Translations under genes and position numbers: made by a program | Assembly (NCBI GenBank): GCA_022495005.1 | Contig: JAGYXB010001010.1 | Span: 310,001-374,000 of the forward strand | Reading direction: 5' to 3' | From: Rhyacophila brunnea | Lineage: Eukaryota; Arthropoda; Insecta; Trichoptera; Rhyacophilidae | DNA length: 64,000 nt | Shown here: one piece after another, positions 1-10,399 of the stretch | How the letters are laid out: each line of letters starts with the position of its first letter | Numbering within the stretch: the stretch's first letter is position 1 | Notes under the pieces: generated by a model | The model's database searches: none | What the model saw: only the letters and a program-made list of their open reading frames with translations | Told to the model about the DNA's origin: nothing

Positions 1-254
1 AAAATAATTCTCTGAATATTGTTGTTTCTGTCTTCGTCTGTCTTGACGTAAATGCTATTTAGATAATATCTATGTTGTCAAAAAAAATAATAGTAGATAT
101 TATTTATCTAATTTGAGTATTATATATATAGCATATGTATAATATGTAAAGTATAATATTATATAAGTGTGTTAAAATGATGTATACTAATTATTTTGAT
201 TAATATTATATTTTTGACTCGATTTTGTAAATGATGATTTTTTTTTTGTTTCAG

Positions 255-289
255 TTCCCTCCATCCAGCGTGCTACTTTCATTCCTGAG
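255..289 (+). CDS. Candidate 35-nt exon (unconfirmed)
   Basis: A T-rich tract ending in tttcag lies directly before a short GC-richer segment that is followed by a strong donor, gaggtaagt. Of the three frames, one has a stop (TGA) near its end. The frame that skips two leading bases reads PSIQRATFIPE and ends on a complete codon. This exon is phase-compatible with the candidate exon at 9208-9285. I do not recognise the protein. The splice signals are seen directly; that it is an exon is inference. A chance pairing of splice-like sites is a real alternative in AT-rich DNA. Confidence 0.3.
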
Positions 290-3200
290 GTAAGTCATAA
301 CCAGTTTAATAAGCCCCTCTCCCGTTCTGTTGTGAGAATGTCCATATTAATTGTCGGTCCAATGAATTTTGAGGATGTGTCTTTGTAACTTTATCTCGAA
401 AGCCTCATTTGCCATTCTTCCATACATCCATTCCATACTAGACATTCTTATATACATTCTTATATACTAGGTTATATATACATTAGATATAGTCAATTCA
501 CTGTCATTTACTTTTTTTGTTTGTAAGAAATAAAAAGGCTTTTTTATCTTATTTATTTATTATACTATATAAAACAACTAAAAAAACATAACAGCTAGAG
601 CGAACCATACTCAGTCTCAGACCTTCGATGCTCTTTCTATATAATTATGACATCTACGCCATAATGCGATTACACTATTACGCTATACGCTTTTTGCATG
701 GTGGCGGTATTGCATTGGTTTTAGTTCCAGAAATGACCGCGATGACGTGCTGTCTCAATATAAAAGCCACAGTCGCGTTTTATTTAGAGAATTTTATAAT
801 TATCTTAATTCTTGTTTTAATTTCTTAGAACTAGTTCCGTTTCTCAATAACCTATGTTCCTAAATATTTATAGCGGGTCACACGTCTAATCGGTTCATAT
901 TTAAAACTTGTGTTAGGGGGGGTATGGTGTCGATATTTTTGACACAGTTAACTGTTTAATGATAGTTATAAACTTGTAAGATAATACACATAAGAAAATA
1001 AAAAAAATATTTTCATATAAAATATATTTATATAAAAAATACTATCAATTGAACGTTTAAAGTTTCTTAGCCAATAATTCTTAACTGGTTTATGGTAGAG
1101 TTATAAGTTCAACAAAGTATTGGAGTTATAAAAATAAATCTGTTACTTTGCAATAAAAATAATGATTGTTTCAAGTGAATTGTCCCGCCAATAGGTCGAT
1201 AAAACAGTGTCCTATAAACGATTGTATCGAAGTTTACTATATTTATGAACCTGAACGAAAACAATGGCGTGCTTACTTAGTTTATTAAAAAACAAAAAAA
1301 GGTTTTCAAAACAGTAACGGTATATAATAAATAAAACGTCAAAAAATGTAAATATTTTTAACTACGAGTAATCATAGATCATTTAGTCAATATTTGACTC
1401 ACTCACTCAGAATTAGTTTAGTTAGTTTACTATTTTCATACAATACATTTTTTTTAATACCACAACAGGACATGATAACCAATGACAGTAGTATAGTTAG
1501 TAATAGAAATGAATCATCACAAAAACCCAGACCTGAGAAAATCACAAACATTAATTACGACCTTGTTGGGAATCGACATAACGAGCACTTCAAAGTAAAC
1601 GAGTAAATCCATAGACTATAGATACATCTTTTAAACATCCAATAAATCTTTTTTTTGTTCATTGCATTAGTGTATGTATATTTATTTTATTAAGAAAGGC
1701 TGAATGCACATTTAAATAAAAATTTACAATCATATCTACTATAATAATATTTGTATAACATTATTTTTTATTCAACGAACTAGTCGATTTTTCGTATATA
1801 TGGTTATAACACTTAGATATATTCATCAATCACTAATTAAATATTTTGGATTTATCGAACGAGAAAGTGTACAAAATTTATTACTCTTTATATTTTTAGC
1901 AAAATTATCAATTTTCCACAATTAACCAAATATTTACCACATATATTTAGAATAATATATGTATAGATGCCATAGTAGCTAATATGGCCCCATGTGAAAT
2001 TAATATACGTTTACTAAATTAGATACTTACTTAAAATTATCTTTGTATGGTAAAAAAGTAGGTTTTTTCGAAAATAAAAGATTTAAATCTTAGACTATAG
2101 ACATATCATTAAAACTATTAATTGAGGAACTGAGGAATCAAAATACAAGTGCACTGATTGATTTGTGTAAATAAATTTGTAAATTTTACAAAACTATTTT
2201 CAACATTCTATAAATGAGACCTTATTCTAAAATAATCTATTATTCCATGAATTAATATAATATATATTATATTTAACACAGTTTTAGTATTAAAATAGGT
2301 CAAGCCATTATAATTAGATTCGATAAAGATATTAAACTAATTGATATATAATTAAGTTTATTAATAGTTTATATCTGGTTAGAAGACAGGTTAGGTTACT
2401 TACGTTACTATGATAATAATACATATATGGCAGGTACTTATATGTTTCAATCATAAATAATTTGATGGTAATTGAAAACTGCAAACAACTTTTTTTTATG
2501 AAGGTGCGTCAATTGTACTCATTTAAAATTCTAACATAGAATTTCAATATATATAAATAATTGCATTAGTGCAATACCAAAATATCTGCCGCTCTATATG
2601 TAAAATATTATGTTGACGTATACTGAGAACTTTGCGTTATTTTACAGAGCGGTGTCTGGATGCCACTGGACACATTGAAAGTCCGTAAAGTTTTATATTG
2701 CTGCACCGGAGCTTGAAAGCTGTTTCTCAATTTCCCAGAGCTTTTGATAAGCGCTCAGCCACAAAACACGTCACGGCCTCGATAAAACACATACAACAAC
2801 ATGTCCAATAAAATTTTTCATATTCATTTTATCTGATACTGTAAACTCGGTCTTTGACAATGTTTTGAAAATATTGAACCTCATTTAATAAAGCCCTTTC
2901 GTTTACGACCTCGTACGTAATATTCGTCAACAGTATTTTTTGTAACTACACTGTTAAAATGTTTTGCGTAATGTTGAGTTTACAGTAATAAATTAATATC
3001 ACAATTTTAATATTAAATATTGTATTGATTTATCGATTTATATATTACCATAACGTATCATACTCAAAATTTATTATTCAATACAATTAATTTATTTTTA
3101 AACAAGGAATACGTATTGCATACTAAATAGGCTACCTTTCAATTTTGTAAAAAAAATACAATAGAAAACTTATATACATATTGCTTGAGAATTAATAAAA

Positions 3201-3390
3201 TTCTTTGTTGCAATTTTTATTATTGCTCATTTATTATCTGATCGTAAATTACTCGTAGTTTAGCTATTATATTGTACATTATATTATAAATACAAACGCT
3301 GCTCATAGAAATGCGTGTGCATAAAAAATACATAAGTATATCAACGAATGTTTATCGGTGAAAATTAATATTTTTGTTAATATCAGTCTT
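290..3390. other. AT-rich stretch, no gene seen
   Basis: Mostly AT-rich DNA with short random reading frames (for example 628-828 and 1394-1606) that lack recognisable domains. The only compositional exception is about 2640-2780, where an acceptor-like ttattttacag precedes about 130 bases of balanced composition. No clear donor defines an exon there. I see no repeat family from elsewhere in the window. Confidence 0.5.
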
Positions 3391-3397
3391 GAGATTA

Positions 3398-3947
3398 AGC
3401 CTTGTCCAGATGGCGCATGTCTCACTGCGCTTTACGCGAGAGTACCAAAAATGTGCTGCGCCCATATAACGCGTTTCATTTGGCTGTGAGCAAGCTAGAT
3501 GACGTGAATACGCATACAAAATAAGCGCAGGTGCGAAAAGGAAGACTGACAATTCAGTCGTGAGACGCGGTTCCTCTGATATTTAATATGTCGCGATATA
3601 CTGGAGAGTGGCAACATATATTTTTGACAGTGTAAAAGCTAGGTGTCGCAATTTATTTTTGAATGGGCATAAACAACGTCATCTCGAGCGGCGAGGCGGA
3701 CGACATCACAGTCTTCTCGAAGCGCACGCGCGTACTCGAGAGTCTGACGATCGCTTGCACTTGTCGCGCAAGAGATGACACGCCGCAAGTTTATGTGGAT
3801 GGCTAAATGAGGTCACTGGTACATGGAATGTGCGTGAATCAAATCGAGCCACCTGGACAAGGCAATAAACGTTACATGAGCGCAGCACATTTTTGGTACT
3901 CGCGCGTAAAGCGCGGTAAGACACGCGCCACCTGACCAAGACCATAG
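3398..3947. mobile_element. Foldback / long-TIR DNA element, about 550 bp
   Basis: The first 80 or so bases (from gccttgtccagatggcgc) recur in reverse complement at 3865-3945, including the shared block gagtaccaaaaatgtgctgc. The arms are GC-rich, with sites such as gctttacgcg, and the interior is GC-rich compared with its surroundings (cgcacgcgcgtactcgagag). Reading frames on the minus strand across it are by-products of the arms and show no transposase motif. The structure fits a non-autonomous DNA transposon. I see no clear target-site duplication, so the superfamily is unassigned. Confidence 0.6.
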
Positions 3948-4431
3948 AATAATTATTAGTTTATACATTTTAGTGATATTTTTCAAATGCAATATAATAA
4001 GTATTTTATTAAACAATCATCTCAACACCTAATTCTTTTATATCAATACGTACTAGTTATATTTTTGGAAGGCATCCAAGTAAATCATACTTGATTACGT
4101 TCAAATATTTCATTATTTGTTTCTGCAGAGCAAGTAAACACATAACTTTGCATCGTTTCCTCGTAATAATTTTCGTTCATTTCGATTCGGTCCGTGCACG
4201 TTGCCAAGAACTCGAAAGGTAATACATAGTTCAAAGAATTTTAAGTTTCAGCATATTTACCTACATAATATTCAACTTATCTTTTGATACCTACATATTA
4301 TATAAAACTATCAGTAAGTAAATATTTGTTTGACTCAGTTATATATTAATGTATGACAAGTTAGAGTAAGATTAAAAATTATATATATATACATAAGTAT
4401 ATTCAAATAAAATAAATAAATTCAAAATGTA

Positions 4432-4556
4432 TTTAAATTCTATTGGATTTAAGATTTGTGCTATGCCATTTGAATCTTGTTTGCAACTCGAGTTTTGCCT
4501 TGCTGCATCTTCAGGCACTATGTGAATACACAAATAGTAAGTACACAGTGACAACG
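4432..4556 (-). repeat. Dispersed repeat with degenerate hammerhead-like core
   Basis: One of four copies of a family (others 4655-4830, 21664-21815, 43918-44040). Read on the minus strand it contains cctgaagatgc followed by a degraded stem and aaaact. In better copies the same place reads CTGAAGA, GCC-GAAA-GGC, GAAA. This copy lies in inverted orientation to the one at 4655-4830. The family has no coding potential here. It resembles the ribozyme-bearing terminal repeats of Penelope-like elements; that assignment is inference. Confidence 0.5.
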
Positions 4557-4654
4557 TTTTTAACCCTTATTACCTACATATTAAATCAAGGATAAAATTA
4601 CACAGTGCCGTAGTTTCTACCTACTTTATTATAATAATCTATTATATAAGTGAG

Positions 4655-4830
4655 AATTAATTGTCACTGTGTATTTACCATTGGTGAGTGCGCATTGTGC
4701 TTGAAGGTGCCGAAAGGCGAAATCCAAGTCATAAAAAATGATTGAAATGGAATAGTACATAACTTAAATTAATTAGAATTTAAATTCTAACTCCATCAAG
4801 TACCTTCGATCGATAGTATTAATTCCAAAT
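4655..4830 (+). repeat. Dispersed repeat with hammerhead-like core, best-preserved copy
   Basis: Plus-strand positions 4700-4730 read cttgaaggtgcc, gaaa, ggcgaaatcc, aagtc. This matches the hammerhead order CUGANGA (one base altered), a short GAAA-capped stem II, GAAA, a tiny stem III and a GUC-like cleavage triplet. The flanks cattg (4693-4697) and aaaaaatg (4733-4740) could form part of stem I. The right end, tccatcaagtaccttcgatcgatag, is shared in inverse with 21664-21690 and 43925-43950. Function is not shown. Confidence 0.5.
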
Positions 4831-5189
4831 ATACTTTTTAACTGAACATTTTCAGTTGAAATAGTAAACAACAATTTATAAAATAATAAATTTCTGACTA
4901 ATATTAAAAGAATTGGAACTAGTACCTACTGCATATTATTGTATTTTATTTTAATAATATCAATGCATTTACACTAAAACTTGATAATTAATACATTAAA
5001 AGAAAATAATAAATTTTAATTGATACCAGAGACAATTTAAGCTGACCGTATTCACTATTGTATCAGTTCGTGTATAACATTTTTATTTTATTACCCTTCA
5101 TAAAGAAACATTTTCGATACGACCAATTAATGCTGACCTACGGTTCGTAGTGATGGACTCTCATCGTGGCCAATGAATGAGCGCTCGGT

Positions 5190-5480
5190 ATATTCGAGAG
5201 GAAAGTCTTGCGTAAGATATATGGACACTTGAAGTAGAAGAATGGCGTATTTGGCATAACCTGGAACCCTACAACTTCTTTCAAGAAAACTGTATCTCTG
5301 CATATGTTAAACTCAGTAGACTTCGATGGGCGGGTTATTTAGCAAGAATGGACAGTGCTTAACTGCCAATGGAAGTCCTGGATACCATACCGGGTGGTCA
5401 GAGGAAGGAAGAGGCTGGTAGGTCCAGATTTCGGTGTTTGGACTGTCAATAAAGGTGGCGCAGACAACTAGGGGAAACTA
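5190..5480 (+). pseudogene. LINE C-terminal fragment (degenerate)
   Basis: Conceptual translation in shifting frames gives FERKVLRKIYGHL, then VEEWRIWHN, then KLSRLRWAGYLARMDSA followed by a stop, then LDTIPGGQRK and GRSRFRCLDC. This is the region after the reverse transcriptase in RTE-like non-LTR retrotransposons, with its usual pattern ERKxLRKIxGP ... RLRWxGHxxRM ... GRPRxRWLD. At least two stops and frameshifts show it is dead. No reverse transcriptase core is present nearby, as expected from 5' truncation. Confidence 0.7.
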
Positions 5481-5663
5481 AGACAGTGGTAACTTACAGA
5501 ACATTATTATGTATAATGTAGTACTAATCCAGATAATTTATTATCGAAACTGAACCTCGACTTTTCTTAACTATGTGGATTAAGCCTAATCATAGTATGG
5601 TGTATATTAACATTATGTATGATAACAGTAGTAATAAACCATTTACCATTTCACATTAAGTCA

Positions 5664-6015
5664 CCCTTGTCTTAAGAATATACCTCAGCTGAGGCATGGT
5701 CTAAAAAGATCGTGACTAGGCGATGCACTGCTTGTGCAAATGACGCGAGCCGAACGAAATATAATTTGTCATAAAAATTCAACATGCGTCCATTTAATGT
5801 TATGTTTATTGTTATATTACTAATAATAATAGTATATGTATTGATATGTTTTCTTTTTCAAGTACATGCGGAACGTTTTTTAGTCATCTTTACACGATTT
5901 AAGAATATATTCCTCTGATGTCATCACAAAACAAATTGACGTGCTCACAGGTCACTATCGCTCTCCGACTGGTAACGCGGCCGAAATTACGTCCCACATA
6001 CTGTTTCAATTATGT
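5664..6015 (+). repeat. Unknown 350-bp dispersed repeat, copy 1
   Basis: Closely similar to 52786-53135 in the same orientation. Shared blocks include tcagctgaggcat, tcgtgactaggcgatgc, gcaaatgacgcgagccgaac and acaaaacaaattgacgtgct. There is no reading frame, terminal inverted repeat, poly(A) tail or polymerase III box that I can identify. I cannot classify it. Confidence 0.65.
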
Positions 6016-6165
6016 ATGCTCTTAAATAATAATAAGAAAGTAAAAAAAACTTAAATAGTGAAAATTTAAATATACTACAAAGTAGTAAATAAATTTATAC
6101 TAGTATAAGTTTGAAGGTTTTTTTATTAAATCTAGTAGACCAACTGTAGTTTCGGCATGTTTTAA

Positions 6166-6359
6166 CGGCCCACGTGCTCGTCGTAGGTCAAAATTGAGTT
6201 TTTATTGTATTTTCAAACCATGATCCTGGATACTCCTTAAACGTTGTAGATAATCTATTTATATAATTAGATTATCTACAACGTTTAAGGAGTGTCCAGG
6301 AACATGGTTTGAAAATACAATAAAAACTCAATTTTGACCTTCGACGAGCATGTCCCCCC
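6166..6359. mobile_element. Near-perfect palindromic MITE of the TTAA family
   Basis: Arms 6172-6255 and 6270-6353 are almost exact reverse complements around a 14-base AT loop. The central 23 bases of each arm (ctccttaaacgttgtagata...) match perfectly. The left flank is TTAA (6162-6165) and the right flank TCAA (6360-6363), one base off. The arm sequence matches the terminal region of the larger TTAA-flanked elements at 24694-25451 and 56295-56735. It is best read as a foldback derivative consisting of two head-to-head ends. Confidence 0.75.
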
Positions 6360-6479
6360 TCAATTTGACTTTTATAATATGTCGTTATAATAATATATCT
6401 ATATTACCTTTGATCTTTTAAGCATGCACTTAACTTATTTTGATAAAACAAAATACTTGTACTCTTAAAGCCACATAGT

Positions 6480-6600
6480 ATCCCATCCTTCCATCCGGGA
6501 GCTCTGCGTTCGATTTCCGGTGGGGACAAAATATATTTATGTGATTGTTCAAAATTAATAACAACCACCTTGTACAAAAAAGCAAGGACATGGTTACTAC
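6480..6600 (+). repeat. tRNA-like SINE fragment
   Basis: A polymerase III B-box-like ggagctctgcgttcgatttccgg is followed by ggggacaaaatat and an AT-rich body. No good A box or full cloverleaf is visible, so this is a degraded tRNA-derived repeat and not a tRNA gene. Confidence 0.35.
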
Positions 6601-8115
6601 TAATTACAAAAAAAAAATGTTAAACGCAATAATTGCCGTGACAGCTTGGTTAACTTTTGATGTAGGTAGTATATATTATATTTTTCATTTATTCTATATT
6701 TAAAACATTTTTTTAAATGACCGAACATTCAGAGACTTACGGTTTTATGTGCCGTAAAAAATTGGCAGGACAGGGGAGCAGAAAACTATAACGGTGGACT
6801 TAATATTCCTGGCGCACAAAAAAGTCGTAAACTTTCGGCAAAAACAAAACACATCCGCCCCCAATAATGTAACTTATTTTCCAATAATCTTGTCATGCCA
6901 CTGGCACTGGCTCTGCGGCCTAACAAATGGCTTCGTCCGCTAAAATATCTTGTAAAAATTCTTGTCGCACCGCCACTGGAAGACACACGTTCTCTCCTCC
7001 TTCTCCATACTATATACACCCTATATTTCAGTAATAGGAAACCTTGATAAAACCATAAAACATTTGGTACTATTCTAAAAGCCTATTTTTCCTATAGTTT
7101 CCATATAAGTAGAGGTAATCTTGTAAACTGTATACATTACGACGGAATATGACGATTTAGTGTGTAGCCATAAAAAAAAATTAGTTGTAGTAACATTTTT
7201 TCAGCTTCATTTTTATATATTTAGACTCAGTCTATAAAGATAAGGTTTTCTTCTCTTGACTCTTTGACAAATATTCTAAATATATCTTCACAAAAGCTTT
7301 ACAAGCTTTATAAGCTTCACAAAAGCTTAAATTTATAAATATAGAGCTAATCAAAGTCAAAACGCTTTTAAAATACCTCTTAATAGCGGTTACAGAACAA
7401 TAATGGTTTCGATACAAATTATTTTTGTTAATTCTACTTTAATTGAATTATTTGCTGACAGCTTTTTCGGGTTATTAACCTATTATCTGATCGGTTAACT
7501 ATAACGATTGTTAAAGAACAATTTTAGTACGGTTGAAAAAGTAAAAACTTAAAACTCTCTATGTTGGCAGCACTGCACATAAAATTGTAAATGACTTATA
7601 GTTTTTAACGCTATTGTACGTGAAAATATTTGTGGTTTTACGATATTGATGACAAAATTATTATTTATTAGCTTTCTTGTTGTGCGTGTGCAGGGATAAT
7701 GTGATTTTTGTACGGTTATTATTGTCGAATTTCCTTTTACCAGGACTATTTCATTGCCTTTCCTCGCTTTCGGCTTCTCTCACTATGTCTTATTTCTTAC
7801 CTAAAGAAGGTATCTAACTTCATGCTTATGTTGTATGTTTATAGTATATAATTTGCATGTATATATACTTATATATTTCCTTACACATATTTATTATAAG
7901 ATATAATCTCAAAAGAGAAATCTCCAGAAACATTACAAATAAAACTATCTTGATTTACACTACTACAGATATGGAACCAATAAAAAAACAACATAAATAT
8001 ATATTTAAAAATGTTACATAATAATATGGTTAGTGTTATAACTGGACAACGGACGCGTATTTTTTAATACATTTATGGGAAATGCCACGTTTATCATCAC
8101 CATGTAATATGGCAC
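6601..8115. other. No gene seen; one GC-richer block
   Basis: AT-rich DNA. A GC-richer block at about 6760-7000 (cctggcgcac, catccgccccc, cgccactggaagac) has no open frame with recognisable domains and no visible terminal repeats. Short aagctt-rich direct repeats (aagctttacaagcttt) occur near 7295-7325. Confidence 0.4.
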
Positions 8116-8565
8116 TTGGCGGGTCTTGACTTCATTCAAAAAATTCCTCCATTCTGGACGATCCAGCGCCGACACTCTCCAGTTGCTTTAACCGAGCAGT
8201 TCAGCCATGTCAATTTTGGCCGTCCAGGTCTTCTCTTGTCATCGGGGGATGCATACATAACCCGCCTCGACGATATATCTTCTGGCACGTGGCCGATTCC
8301 GCACAGTCTCTTCATTTTTATATGCCACGTTATCTTTTCGCCCCCATAAAGTGTATACAGAGCCTTATTATACCTTGACCTCCAAATACCACTTTCTTGA
8401 AAAGCCCCAAAGATATCCATATTTCTATCGTCCTGTTTGCTGAGTGCCCAGTATTTTGATCCATATTTATTTTTAATACTGGGTGCAGAAGAGTTTTAAA
8501 TAAGGTTGTTTTGGTTTTCCTTGAGAGTGCTTTTGGAGACAAAACTAGCACCTGTTGGCAAGGGT
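8116..8565 (-). pseudogene. LINE C-terminal fragment (frameshifted)
   Basis: Minus-strand translation reads LSPKALSRKTKTTLFKTLLHP and then, after a frameshift near 8420, YTLYGGEKITWHIKMKRL, GHVPEDISSRRVMYASPD and KRRPGRPKLTWL. The order and motifs (KTKxxLYKTLxRPVLxYG region, GHVxRMPE, RRPGRPKxxW) are typical of the C-terminal part of RTE/Tad-like non-LTR retrotransposons. The protein is split over at least two frames and lacks the reverse transcriptase core, so it is a 5'-truncated relic. Confidence 0.7.
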
Positions 8566-9985
8566 GTGTTTATAGAAGATGTTAATGTTGTTAAGCCAAA
8601 TAATATGTAAAAAAATGAATGCAAGTGATTGCTTTACTAATAATTTGACAATATAAATAGAATAATACACAATTATATTCATCAGTACTGTCACTAAATA
8701 TTATCTGAAAATTAATTAAGTCTATCCAACTTTCAATTGAACCAATTGGTGTTTATAACTTGCATATAGTTAAGTTTTAATTCTGTACCGACAGAGAAGA
8801 TATCTTCTCTTACAGACATGACCAACATAAGAATATGATTTAAAAAAAATATATAAGAATCATGTGTGCTAGTATACGCTTATTATAACTAAGGTCTTAT
8901 GAAATATTTAATATGACACCTCTATTACTATTTTAATGATCTATCCTCGATCCCATTGCATCATATAGAGAATATGCATAAAACAGATATAGACTGCGTC
9001 CCACTTAAAAGTATGTGTAGACATGTAATTTGCAAGTATGATAAAGCATGTAGGTATTTATAATAAAATGTTTAAAAAATAATACACTACTTTAAAATAT
9101 TGTTTTACTAAGGTATATCTATTATAAAATTTACCTACACCTTTTGCCTAAACTTCTATTATGATGGTTTACCATAGCTTTCTTACACATATAAATTTTT
9201 CTCCCAGCCCGTTCCGAGAACTGCTCAGGATTCTCGAGACGAACCAAATTTATCTTTCATCCTTGATGCTTCTCACTGTGTCTCCGTAAGTAAGGAAGGA
9301 AAAAAACTCTATCGCGAGGTGAACTTATTCTGTGTCCAAAAAGTAATATATGTACGTAACTATGTAATCCTATAAGCGTTGCCAGGACAGGCAAAATCAT
9401 TATATTGTCGGCATTTATATTACCTGCCTGCTCTAATATAGAATGAACAAAGCAGAACACAAATAAGTACATATTTATCATTTATATGTAAATAGACTTC
9501 TTTACATTTAGGTATAACCGCTTTATTAAATGTTATAATATTTCACTGGTTTATTGGAAACATTCTGTATTTTGATCATTTAAGAGCGATTTTTTTTATA
9601 ATGTGTCAAATACTAAACATAAAATGAGGCCTACCCTCATAAATACAATTTAAGTTTTAACGCCTTTTCGCTAACTAAAGGTTATTAAATAAATTATTTA
9701 TTGAACATTGTTCCGTCGGGTGTCGTATTATTTCTAAAATGGATTTTTTAGTAGGTATATGCTTGGGATATTTTTAAATTATGTACGTTCAATATATAGA
9801 ATGTTAAATTTTGAAATCTTGTAAATTATTCGTTGAATAAAATAAATAGTTTATTAAATTATTTATAGTGTGCTTTGGAATTTTCAAACATTCTGTAGGT
9901 ACCTATTTCCAATAAAAATAGTTTTATATTATATAAATAACGCAACGATGGTAAAATTACAATTTTTAATCACTCCTAATGCCAT
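8566..9985. other. AT-rich, no gene apart from the candidate exon
   Basis: Apart from the candidate exon at 9208-9285 this is AT-rich DNA. A small hairpin, agagaagatatcttctct, lies near 8794-8811. Positions 9790-9860 resemble the extended tail found next to the SINE-2 tail at 21338-21440 (ttcgttgaataaaa against ttcgtcgaataaaa). Confidence 0.4.
9208..9285 (+). CDS. Candidate 78-nt exon (unconfirmed)
   Basis: A pyrimidine-rich acceptor, atttttctcccag, and a strong donor, ctccgtaagtaag, bound 78 bases of balanced composition. The length is an exact multiple of three. Frame 0 is open and reads PVPRTAQDSRDEP, then NLSFILDASHCVS; a second frame is also open. With the candidate at 255-289 (phase 0 at its end) the two would join in frame. 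I do not recognise the product. Splice signals are observed; exon status is inference. Confidence 0.33.
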
Positions 9986-9990
9986 TTTTA

Positions 9991-10380
9991 CAATGTTTTT
10001 CTTAGCTCGTATTCTTATTTGTCTGGTAGTTCTTTGTCCGGTACAAATCTTGCAATCGATTTTTAACTAGCTATATTTGAAACTTTTGGAATATATCAGA
10101 ACATGATGCCAATGCATTTTTTAATACTTTTAGCCATATTTAAGTAGAATTGAATTAATTTTCAGTTAATTTTTTTTTGTATGAAAAGTTATTTCGACAC
10201 CATTATTGGTTGCTAAGGGAGGGGTCTGGGGTCCTAGCAACTAAATTATTAATATATACGTGCGTTACTATGTAAATCAATATGACATTTCAGTATTATT
10301 TCTATCAAGTACAATTTTTTTGATCGTTTAAGCTAGTCAAGTCAAGTTTATATGATTCAACAGAAAATTTAAAAACGTTG
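9991..10380 (-). mobile_element. TA-flanked MITE, copy A
   Basis: Reverse-orientation copy of a family also at 12368-12747, 14285-14650 and 22613-23053. Ends are caacgttttta-like inverted repeats and the left flank is TA (9989-9990); on the right the TA has become CA. The internal landmark gttgctagg(a)cc next to taacgcacgtatat is shared by all copies. There is no coding capacity. TA flanks and short TIRs suggest Tc1/mariner-type mobilisation (inference). Confidence 0.65.
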
Positions 10381-10399
10381 CATATAAAAAGTTTCTTGT

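Noticed and set aside
4372..4830. A single foldback element spanning both inverted repeat copies
   Set aside because: The left copy lacks the family terminus (ctatcgaccgaagg) present in the right copy, so two separate insertions fit as well; I kept them separate.
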